From NCBI GenBank assembly GCA_944324455.1, contig CALUWJ010000015.1, forward strand, positions 1-46,514: a stretch of DNA of 46,514 nt, read 5' to 3'. Source of the DNA: Candidatus Gastranaerophilales bacterium. Lineage in GTDB: Bacteria > Cyanobacteriota > Vampirovibrionia > Gastranaerophilales > Gastranaerophilaceae. Shown here one piece after another: positions 1-7,213 of this stretch (positions are counted from its first letter, which is position 1; each line of letters opens with the position of its first letter). The notes beneath the pieces were generated by a model, which was given only the letters and a program-made list of their open reading frames with translations, was not told where the DNA came from and did no database searches. Made by a program: the position numbers and the translations under genes.

Positions 1-1899
1 ATAAGATGTACTCTTGACCCTAACACATGTGCTGGTGATCAATATAAAGATACTGCAAGTTGCACCTGCAAAGATTGCAAAGAAACTTACGGCGAAGATT
101 GCGAAAAATGTAATGAAAAAAAATGTTTAACTTGTCCGAGTGGTCAATATCTTGATAGTGATGATAATTGTCAATCATGTTCAGATAAATTTAGCAATTG
201 CGCAACATGCACTGAATCAGAATGCACATCATGCGCTGATGGATATGTTTTAACTAATCCAACTTCAAGCACTCCTTGTTCAAATTTTAATTGTTCAGGA
301 CCTGATTTTATACAAATTGGAAAACTTTGTATTACAAAGAAAAACATGGGTAATGGAACAAGTTTAACTATTCCAAATGGAGTTAATGTAGTTAATGTTG
401 GAACTACTTGCATGTCAAGTGAAACAAATTTTTGTTGTTGGAAAGGTAATACATCAGGAACTACTTGCGATAATGCAAATGGTGGTGCATATTCTGGTTG
501 CGACAGAACAGTGTGTGATTGGTATGCTGCTGATTATATATGTAAAAATTTTACTGCTGGGGGTAGAACTTGGAGATTAGCAACAAAAGATGAAATGTCT
601 AATTGGGGTACAAATTCAATTGGATTAGGGGTTAATGGTTTACAACTTTGCGACCTCTGGTCGGGTTACTCGTCCGCATATTGTGGCAGTTCGCACAGTT
701 GCCCAGGGTCGAACTATGATTGGTGCTACCCGTACTACGTGTGGAGTGGTACTGTTAATGGTTCATCCCTCGCCTACGGTTACCGCTTGAATAATGGTAG
801 TTGGGGTCAGGGTAACGGTTACCGTACGGACGCTATTTCGGTGCGTTGTGTAGCTGAAATGTCACAAAGTTGTGCTGATAAAATTGGTGCAGGTTGCAAA
901 ATGTGTGACGGTAATACATGTCTAAAATGCGCTAGCGGATATATATTAAAAAATGGTAAATGCGAAAAATTTAGTTGTTCCGGTGAAGATTTTATTCAAA
1001 TTGGAAATCTTTGTATCACAAAGAAAAATATGGGGGATGGGACTAGTTTAACTATTCCAAATGGAGTTAATGTAGTTAACGCAGGAACATCTTGTTCACC
1101 AAGTGCAAGCAACTTTTGTTGTTGGCGGGGAACAACAGCCAGTCCTTGCGATAATGAAAATGGTGGAGCATACGATGGATGTAGAAGAACGGTATGTGAT
1201 TGGTGGGCAGCTGATTATATTTGTAAAAATTTTACTGCTGGTGGTAGAACCTGGAGATTAGCAACAAAAGATGAAATGTCTAATTGGGGAGATTATTCAA
1301 TAGGCAAAGGTGCTAATGGATTACAACTATGCGACACATCATCAAATTACTCATCAGCGCAATGCGGTAATTCAAACAATTACTGCCCAGGTTCACTAAA
1401 CAATCAATGTATTTCAAATTTTTTATGGAGTAGCTTACAAACAAGTCAATGTTATTCATATGGTGGAGGTATTTATGCAGGTAAATTAATCCAAACCAGC
1501 TCAATTTGCAACTATGGCTCGTCCGTGCGCTGTGTTGCTGAAATGTCACAAAGTTGTGCCGATAAAATTAGCGCAGGTTGTGAGATGTGTGACGGCAATA
1601 CTTGCTTAAAATGCGCTAGCGGATATGTATTAAAAAATGGCAAATGCGAAATTGATTGTTCAAAATTTGGCTCAGCATGCACTAGTTGCACAACAAGCGC
1701 ATGTACGGCATGTTCTAGTGGATACAATTTAATTCACGGAGTCTGTGGTAATTCTTATTGCATGGAATCATTTGGCTCAGATTGCATAAATTGTGGCAGA
1801 ATAGGAACCAGTGATTTTGGATGTACCGAATGCGTACCTGGCTCATATGTATCTTGCCATTCATGCGTTCCGGCATGCTTAAAATATAGCAATAACTAA
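1..1899 (+). CDS. Cysteine-rich surface protein with two lectin-fold-like modules (5' partial)
   Basis: The frame is open from base 1, so the start lies outside the window; 632 residues are visible. The order is: CxxC repeats (about residues 1-98), module A (about 100-300, from DFIQIG to VRCVAEM), a CxxC linker, module B (about 330-530) and a final CxxC tail. The modules are near-duplicates sharing NMGxGTSLTIPNG, CDWxAADYICKNFTAGG, WRLATKDEMSNWG and SVRCVAEMSQSCADKI. The pattern WRLAT..E, then LWS, then VRCV resembles FISUMP/DUF1566-type proteins with a C-type-lectin or formylglycine-enzyme fold; this is inferred, not proven. The CxxC repeats match those of the protein at 45206-46327, which has a prepilin leader, so this protein probably also starts with one. 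It is likely exported and disulfide-rich. Module A has an adenine-poor segment described separately. Confidence 0.8.
   Translation: MRCTLDPNTCAGDQYKDTASCTCKDCKETYGEDCEKCNEKKCLTCPSGQYLDSDDNCQSCSDKFSNCATCTESECTSCADGYVLTNPTSSTPCSNFNCSGPDFIQIGKLCITKKNMGNGTSLTIPNGVNVVNVGTTCMSSETNFCCWKGNTSGTTCDNANGGAYSGCDRTVCDWYAADYICKNFTAGGRTWRLATKDEMSNWGTNSIGLGVNGLQLCDLWSGYSSAYCGSSHSCPGSNYDWCYPYYVWSGTVNGSSLAYGYRLNNGSWGQGNGYRTDAISVRCVAEMSQSCADKIGAGCKMCDGNTCLKCASGYILKNGKCEKFSCSGEDFIQIGNLCITKKNMGDGTSLTIPNGVNVVNAGTSCSPSASNFCCWRGTTASPCDNENGGAYDGCRRTVCDWWAADYICKNFTAGGRTWRLATKDEMSNWGDYSIGKGANGLQLCDTSSNYSSAQCGNSNNYCPGSLNNQCISNFLWSSLQTSQCYSYGGGIYAGKLIQTSSICNYGSSVRCVAEMSQSCADKISAGCEMCDGNTCLKCASGYVLKNGKCEIDCSKFGSACTSCTTSACTACSSGYNLIHGVCGNSYCMESFGSDCINCGRIGTSDFGCTECVPGSYVSCHSCVPACLKYSNN
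655..849 (+). other. Adenine-poor variable segment in module A (candidate DGR variable region)
   Basis: In these 65 codons I count 33 A in 195 bases (17%). The matching segment of module B (about 1336-1533) has 64 A in 198 bases (32%), and the flanks of both copies are nearly identical. The codons switch to TCG, TCC, TAC, GGT, CGC and CCG, which are rare elsewhere in the window. The change begins just after LQLCD and ends at the GC-rich codons for SVRC. Adenine loss confined to the ligand-face end of a lectin-fold domain is the signature of diversity-generating retroelement mutagenesis. No reverse transcriptase or template repeat is in the window, so this remains an inference; a recombined foreign segment is the main alternative. 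Confidence 0.45.
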
Positions 1900-2184
1900 C
1901 AAGTTAAACAGGAGTTAAAAAGAAGAAAAGTGAACAAATATCAACAAGTATAGAGAGATTGAAACAATTTCTCAACATGAAAAAAATATAGAACTTTTTA
2001 GGAGAAAACATGAAAAAAGGATTTTCAGTCTTAGAACTTGTAATATCATCAACAACCAATATTACATTTTTTAAAAATTAGAATAAAAAAATAGCATTAA
2101 TATAAAACTTATGATATTATTGACTAAAATAGAATAAAACTTGCAAATAAAACCTATAAAAACTAATTTTATAAACTACTAAAA
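1900..2184. other. AT-rich intergenic stretch
   Basis: This stretch separates the cysteine-rich gene from sulP. It contains two short Shine-Dalgarno-like sites (AGGAG at 1911-1915 and 1999-2003), the orphan prepilin leader at 2010-2081 and otherwise low-complexity A/T sequence. I see no RNA gene and no template repeat resembling the variable segment at 655-849. It looks like the decayed remains of a gene of the same surface-protein family. Confidence 0.5.
2010..2081 (+). pseudogene. Orphan prepilin leader (truncated pilin-like gene)
   Basis: An ATG 6 bases after AGGAG opens a 23-codon frame that begins MKKGFSVLELVIS, a class III prepilin signal (G followed by F, Glu at +5), then runs into unrelated residues and a TAG. 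The same leader, MKKGFSLVELLIS, starts the intact cysteine-rich protein at 45206. The hydrophobic helix is cut after about 10 residues, so the peptide cannot act as a pilin-like anchor. It is best read as the 5' remnant of a deleted sister gene, or as a donor or recipient left by recombination among surface-protein genes. Good ribosome binding suggests it may still be translated. Confidence 0.6.
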
Positions 2185-2214
2185 AATAAGGGGTAAATTG
2201 ATTTACTCCTTATT
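2181..2214 (-). terminator. Intrinsic terminator overlapping the sulP stop codon
   Basis: A 13-bp stem (2185-2197 with 2202-2214, one G-U pair, loop of four) is followed on the minus strand by a T-run. The stop codon of the SulP gene lies inside the stem, so terminator and coding end share sequence. Confidence 0.75.
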
Positions 2215-3798
2215 CATTTCATCTTTAGCCAACAAAATAGCATCATTTTCATCTTTAAAAATGCAATTTTTATCTAAAATTACATTATCTAATGCTTTTA
2301 TTTGATTATAAACATCAATATTTTCAAGCACTAGAAAAAGCTTTATTTTTTGTGCATTCAATCTAACTATAATATCATCAAGTGCAAAAATAGCTGACAT
2401 ATCTAATAAAGAATTAGATGAATAAGTTAGTATTACAAACTTTGTTTCCAATAATTCATCAAAATGTGAAACAATTTGGCTTATTGAGCCAAAAAAGAAT
2501 TGCCCGTCTATATGTAAAATTCTAATTTTATAATGACTTTCTTTTTCTGTTTCTATTTCATCAACAGTATATGGATTAATCATGTTTTTATTTTTAATAT
2601 TTGTATTATCAGCTAATCTTTTTGAATACAATAAACAAGCTAAAACAATTCCAACACCAAGAGCTGATACCAGATTATAAAAAACAGTTAAAAATAAAAC
2701 CGTTAATAAAACAAATAAATCATCTTTTGGAGCATATTTTAGAACTTTCAAAACTTTTAAATCCAAAATATCATATCCGATTTTAATTAATATAGCCGAA
2801 AGAACACAAATTGGAATTTGAGAAATAAAATTATTAAATTTCAATAAAACAATTAATAAAATAATTGCACTAAAAATTGGGGTCAATTTGGTATTTGAGC
2901 CGTTTTTAATAGCTGCAACACTTCTCATAGTTGCTCCGGCACCGTTCATAGAGCCTGTCAGAGCGCAAAATATATTTCCCAATCCTTGAAATAATACAAT
3001 ATTATTAGGGCTGTATTTTTTCTTTAATAAAGATTCAATTATTATTCCTGTTAACAATGTTTCGCTTGATGAAATAAAAGCTAACGTTAGCGCAAGAGTA
3101 AAAGAAGCGGAAATTAATTCAAAAGAAAAATTAGGAATATATAAATTAGGAATTAAAAAAGAAACAGATGAAATTTTTTCAATATCTAAATTTAAAAAAG
3201 AAGCAATAATTGTCATTAAAACAAGAGCAATTAATTGAGATGGTAAAAATTTTGTTATTATTTTTGGCATAAAAAACAATATTAATAATGTTGATAACCC
3301 AATAGTTAAAGAGGCTTTATCAATATTTAAAAATAACTGCGGGTAATGTTTTAAAGCTTGAAATGTTGAAGCAAACATATCGCCGCCCAATAAAGAAGGT
3401 ATTTGTAATATTATAATTATCAACCCAATACCTGTTAAAAAGCCTGAAATAACAGGATATGGCACATATTTTATAAATCTTGGAATTGAAGTTAGAGAAA
3501 TTATAATTTGAAAAATTGAAGCAAGTAATAAAACAAAAACAATTGATTTAAAATCGCCATTTAACGATAGAACTATTGTCGCTACTATTATTGCACTGGG
3601 ACCAGTCGGACCTGATACAATCGGAATATTAGAACCAAAAATTCCTGTAAATAATGACAATATTATTGCACCAAAAAGCCCTGCACAAGCGCCCAACCCT
3701 GAAGCTACACCAAAAGCCAAAGCTTGCGGAAAAGCTATAATAGAAGCAGTTATGGCTCCAAATAAGTCGCCTTTTAAATGTTGTTTAAATTTGTCCAT
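2203..3798 (-). CDS. SulP-family inorganic anion transporter
   Basis: A 531-residue inner-membrane transporter of the SulP/SLC26 family, which moves sulfate, bicarbonate or other anions by proton or sodium coupling. The N-terminal two thirds are a run of hydrophobic segments, with the family-typical GPTGPSA at residues 63-69 and a Pro/Ala-rich IAFPQALAFG at about 21-30. The C-terminal part from about residue 410 reads as a STAS domain (LHIDGQFFFGS, then a Ser-rich region that includes SLLDMSAIFAL). Length is normal. The substrate cannot be read from sequence; a bicarbonate role as for BicA in cyanobacteria is possible. It is divergent from the CDF exporter. No Shine-Dalgarno precedes the ATG, and an extended -10 sits 7 bases upstream, so the mRNA is probably leaderless. 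Confidence 0.9.
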   Translation of the reverse strand: MDKFKQHLKGDLFGAITASIIAFPQALAFGVASGLGACAGLFGAIILSLFTGIFGSNIPIVSGPTGPSAIIVATIVLSLNGDFKSIVFVLLLASIFQIIISLTSIPRFIKYVPYPVISGFLTGIGLIIIILQIPSLLGGDMFASTFQALKHYPQLFLNIDKASLTIGLSTLLILFFMPKIITKFLPSQLIALVLMTIIASFLNLDIEKISSVSFLIPNLYIPNFSFELISASFTLALTLAFISSSETLLTGIIIESLLKKKYSPNNIVLFQGLGNIFCALTGSMNGAGATMRSVAAIKNGSNTKLTPIFSAIILLIVLLKFNNFISQIPICVLSAILIKIGYDILDLKVLKVLKYAPKDDLFVLLTVLFLTVFYNLVSALGVGIVLACLLYSKRLADNTNIKNKNMINPYTVDEIETEKESHYKIRILHIDGQFFFGSISQIVSHFDELLETKFVILTYSSNSLLDMSAIFALDDIIVRLNAQKIKLFLVLENIDVYNQIKALDNVILDKNCIFKDENDAILLAKDEMNKE

Positions 3799-3805
3799 GG
3801 CATAA

Positions 3806-3814
3806 ATAATACCA
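3806..3814 (-). promoter_or_regulatory. Extended -10 promoter for sulP
   Basis: On the minus strand TGGTATTAT (TG, one base, TATTAT) ends 7 bases before the ATG at 3798. Transcription would start at or within a base or two of the start codon, giving a leaderless message. No clear -35 is seen. Confidence 0.5.
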
Positions 3815-3864
3815 TATTTTAAATTATTTTGAATATTAACAAATTTTCTAATTTCAAAACAATA

Positions 3865-3873
3865 TGCTAGAAT
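3865..3873 (+). promoter_or_regulatory. Extended -10 promoter for the CDF exporter
   Basis: TGCTAGAAT (TG, one base, TAGAAT) ends 7 bases before the ATG at 3881. There is no Shine-Dalgarno before that ATG, so this message also looks leaderless. A second in-frame ATG lies at 3893. Confidence 0.5.
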
Positions 3874-3880
3874 TTAATTT

Positions 3881-4759
3881 ATGAATTTAATAATGCAAAA
3901 AAAATTAGCAGCAGGGCTTTCGATAACTTCTAATGGTTTAATAATAATCTTAAAATTAAGCGCAGGAATAATATCAGGCTCAATTAGTATAATTTCTGAA
4001 GCAATACACTCACTCAGTGATTTTATGGCTTCCGTGTTGACTTTTTTTGCAGTAGTAAAATCATCAGAACCCGCTGACAGTGAACACCCCTTTGGGCATG
4101 GCAAATATGAAGATATGTCAGGTTTTATTGAGGGCAGTTTAATTATTCTTGCGGCAATTTATATTATTTATGAATCAAGTAAAAAATTATTTTTCCATGA
4201 AGATATACAAATGGATACAACTTTGGGTATATATGTAATGTTATTTGCAAGTATAGCTAATTTTATTGTCAGTACAATATTATTCAAAGTTGCCAAAAAA
4301 ACAAACTCAATTTCGCTTTTTGCTGATGGCGAGCACTTAAGAACAGATATATATTCATCTTTAGGTGTTATGACAGGGTTAATTTTAATAAAATTAACGG
4401 GAGTTTATATACTTGACCCAATTATTGCAATTTTTGTTGCAATTTTTATATTTAAGGCCGGATTTTCAATCTCTAAAACAACTCTTAATAATCTTTTAGA
4501 TGGCTCTGTTCCAACAAAAGACATAAAAATAATTGAAGATACGATAAATTCATATAAAAATAATTGCCCAATAAGCTACAAAGACCTAAAGGCAAGGCGC
4601 TGCGGTCCATCAATTGACATAGAAATAACAATACTTTTTCCATCTGATATGACAATACTTAAATGTCATGATATATGTGATGAAATTGAAAACATGGTTT
4701 GCAAAAAACTAAAAAATGTAACCATTATGATACATTCAGAACCAAAAACAGAAAAATAA
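3881..4759 (+). CDS. Cation diffusion facilitator (zinc/iron exporter)
   Basis: A 292-residue CDF-family metal/proton antiporter that exports divalent cations from the cytoplasm. The family box HPFGHGKYED is at residues 69-78. The transport-site residues look like HxxxD in helix 2 (H43, D47) and HxxxD in helix 5 (in GEHLRTD), the arrangement typical of zinc-selective members, whereas FieF/YiiP has DxxxD in helix 2. About six membrane segments are followed by a ferredoxin-like cytoplasmic domain (from about residue 205, ending MIHSEP). Length is normal. Divergent from sulP, with a promoter too close for a leader. Zinc preference is an inference from the HxxxD pair. Confidence 0.88.
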   Translation: MNLIMQKKLAAGLSITSNGLIIILKLSAGIISGSISIISEAIHSLSDFMASVLTFFAVVKSSEPADSEHPFGHGKYEDMSGFIEGSLIILAAIYIIYESSKKLFFHEDIQMDTTLGIYVMLFASIANFIVSTILFKVAKKTNSISLFADGEHLRTDIYSSLGVMTGLILIKLTGVYILDPIIAIFVAIFIFKAGFSISKTTLNNLLDGSVPTKDIKIIEDTINSYKNNCPISYKDLKARRCGPSIDIEITILFPSDMTILKCHDICDEIENMVCKKLKNVTIMIHSEPKTEK

Positions 4760-4841
4760 AGTAAAAATTGTTAAGTTTTTTGCAATAAAATTAATAAATT
4801 TATAAAATTAATGTATAAATCAATATATTCAAGGAGTTATA

Positions 4842-5798
4842 TTGAAAACAATTTTAATCACCGGAGGGGCCGGCTTTATAGGCTCCAATCTCTGTGAAAA
4901 ATTAATTTTTGATGAAAATAATAAAATAATCTGTGTAGATAATAATTTCACAGGCTCAATCACCAATGTTCAAAAATTCTTAAGCAATCCAAGATTTCAA
5001 TTTATTAGCCATGATATCACTAACCCTATTGAAATCGATGAAAAAATTGATGAGATATATAATCTGGCATGTCCTGCTTCACCTAAATTTTATCAGGGCA
5101 AAAATGCTATTTTCACAACAAAAACTTGTGTTTTAGGCGCAATCAATGTATTAGAATTAGCCAAAAAAAACAATGCAAAAATACTCCAAGCTTCAACAAG
5201 CGAAATATACGGCGACCCCCTTGAACATCCGCAAAATGAACTATACAAAGGTAATGTAAACCCTATTGGAATAAGAGCCTGCTATGATGAGGGCAAAAGA
5301 GCTGCTGAAAGCTTATTTTTTGACTACAACAGAATACATAATACAAAAATTAAAATAGTTAGAATTTTTAATACTTATGGCCCAAATTTAAACCCTGACG
5401 ATGGGAGAGTAATATCAAATTTTATTTATCAAGCTCTAAAAAATCAAGATATAACAATATATGGAAATGGAACTCAAACTCGCTCTTTTTGCTATATTGA
5501 TGATTTAATTAATATCATAATAAAAGTTATGGAAAGTCCTGATGAATTTATAGGCCCTATCAATATAGGCAATCCAAAAGAATACACAATTAATGAACTG
5601 GCTGAATTAATTAAAAATAAAATTAACAACAATTTAAAAATAACATATAAACCACTTCCTCAAGACGACCCAACTAAAAGACAACCTGATATAACTTTAG
5701 CTAAGTCATATTTTAATTGGGAACCAAAAATTTCATTATCAGAAGGACTTGATAAAACAATCCGATATTTTCAAACTCTTTTAAAGGAGCAAAAATGA
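4842..5798 (+). CDS. UDP-glucuronate decarboxylase (UDP-xylose synthase)
   Basis: Short-chain dehydrogenase/epimerase-fold enzyme that converts UDP-glucuronate to UDP-xylose with bound NAD. It shows GGAGFIG at residues 8-14, the UXS-specific YGDPLEHPQNE at 123-133, the catalytic YxxxK (Y148, K152) and the sugar-binding NTYGPNLNPDDGRV. The start is a TTG at 4842, preceded at ideal spacing by AAGGAG (4831-4836); no better ATG exists. It overlaps the next gene by ATGA, so the two are translationally coupled. The pathway order is reversed relative to gene order: the next gene makes this enzyme's substrate. The product probably feeds surface polysaccharide. Confidence 0.93.
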   Translation: MKTILITGGAGFIGSNLCEKLIFDENNKIICVDNNFTGSITNVQKFLSNPRFQFISHDITNPIEIDEKIDEIYNLACPASPKFYQGKNAIFTTKTCVLGAINVLELAKKNNAKILQASTSEIYGDPLEHPQNELYKGNVNPIGIRACYDEGKRAAESLFFDYNRIHNTKIKIVRIFNTYGPNLNPDDGRVISNFIYQALKNQDITIYGNGTQTRSFCYIDDLINIIIKVMESPDEFIGPINIGNPKEYTINELAELIKNKINNNLKITYKPLPQDDPTKRQPDITLAKSYFNWEPKISLSEGLDKTIRYFQTLLKEQK

Positions 5799-7105
5799 AA
5801 ATTTGTATAATCGGTACAGGATATGTTGGTTTAGTCGCAGGCACCTGTTTTGCTGAAACAGGTAATGATGTAATTTGTGTTGATAATGATAAAAATAAAA
5901 TAGAAAAATTATCAAAAGGAATTATTCCAATATATGAACCAAATTTAGAAGAATTGATTAAAACAAATGTTTCAAAAAATCGACTTTCATTTACTGATAA
6001 TATAAATTCTGCAATTAAAGATGCATCTATTTGCTTTGTAACGGTTGGAACTCCACAAGGAGATGATGGTCAAGCAGATTTAAAATATATAAAACAAGTT
6101 GCAGCGGATATTGCAAAAGCGATTAAAAAATATACAATTATTGTTGTTAAATCGACTGTTCCTGTTGGTAGTGCAGAAGTAATTGAAAAAATTATAAAAA
6201 AAGAAACAAATGTAGAATTTGACATAGTTTCAAACCCTGAATTTTTAAAACAGGGCAGTGCAATTGAAGATTTTCTAAAGCCGGATAGAATTATTATCGG
6301 CTCAAATTCCAAAAAAGCAACAGAAATAATAAAAGATTTATATTCACCATTTGTTAGAACAGGAAACCCCATAATAACAATGGATATAAAATCTGCAGAA
6401 ATGACAAAATATGCTGCAAACACATTTTTGGCAGTCAAAATATCTTTTGCAAACGAAATAGCAAACATTTGCGAAAAAACAGGTGCAGATATCGAAATGG
6501 TTAGAAAAGGAATATCTAGCGATAAAAGAATTGGTTCGCAATTTTTATTTGCAGGTTTAGGGTATGGCGGAAGCTGCTTTCCAAAAGACATAAAAGCACT
6601 AATAAAAACCTCCCAAGATAACAACTATGAAAGCAAGTTACTAAAAGCCGCAGATGAAATAAACAAAAACCAAAAAACTCTATTTATAGAAAAAATATTA
6701 AAAGAATTTAATTATGATTTAAAAAACAAAACCTTTGCAATATGGGGACTTGCTTTTAAACCAAAAACAAACGATTTAAGAGAGGCACCATCATTATATA
6801 TAATTAATACTTTATTAGATAAAGGAGCAAAAATTAAAGCTTATGACCCAAAAGCAATGGAAAAAGCAAAAGAATATTTTAATAACAAAATAGAATTTTC
6901 TAAGACATCCTATGATGCTTTAAAAAATTGTGACGCTCTAATTCTTATAACAGAATGGAATGAATTTAGGCATCCAGATTTCAATAAAATAAAAAAATTA
7001 TTAAAAACACCGATAATTTTTGACGGCAGAAATCAATATAGCGAACAAATACTTAAAAAAGAGGGGTTTAAATATGTGAGTGTCGGAAAAAATAATGACT
7101 GTTAA
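5795..7105 (+). CDS. ugd: UDP-glucose 6-dehydrogenase
   Basis: A 436-residue NAD-dependent enzyme that oxidises UDP-glucose twice to UDP-glucuronate. The Rossmann motif GTGYVG is at residues 7-12, the catalytic cysteine is C261 in GYGGSCFPKD, and the C-terminal UDP-binding domain includes WGLAFKPKTNDLREAPS. Length and domain order match the UDP-glucose/GDP-mannose dehydrogenase family. The start overlaps the stop of the UXS gene (ATGA) with AAGGAG upstream. With UXS it forms a two-gene UDP-glucose to UDP-xylose pathway. UDP-glucose specificity is inferred from the neighbour. Confidence 0.95.
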   Translation: MKICIIGTGYVGLVAGTCFAETGNDVICVDNDKNKIEKLSKGIIPIYEPNLEELIKTNVSKNRLSFTDNINSAIKDASICFVTVGTPQGDDGQADLKYIKQVAADIAKAIKKYTIIVVKSTVPVGSAEVIEKIIKKETNVEFDIVSNPEFLKQGSAIEDFLKPDRIIIGSNSKKATEIIKDLYSPFVRTGNPIITMDIKSAEMTKYAANTFLAVKISFANEIANICEKTGADIEMVRKGISSDKRIGSQFLFAGLGYGGSCFPKDIKALIKTSQDNNYESKLLKAADEINKNQKTLFIEKILKEFNYDLKNKTFAIWGLAFKPKTNDLREAPSLYIINTLLDKGAKIKAYDPKAMEKAKEYFNNKIEFSKTSYDALKNCDALILITEWNEFRHPDFNKIKKLLKTPIIFDGRNQYSEQILKKEGFKYVSVGKNNDC

Positions 7106-7213
7106 GGAATTAAAATATCAAAAAAAATCTATAAAATTAGGCAATAAAACAGCTTCACATGTTTTATTACTAATGCAGGTGTGTTGTAAATAGTGTTAAA
7201 GAGTGGTACGGAT

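Noticed and set aside
1512-1727. Minus-strand open frames across the cysteine-rich genes (also 45634-46020)
   Set aside because: Cysteine-rich repeats on one strand produce long stop-free Ala/Leu/His frames on the other. No ribosome sites.
6070-6624. 184-residue minus-strand open frame
   Set aside because: Lies wholly within the UDP-glucose dehydrogenase gene, no ribosome site, no known motifs.
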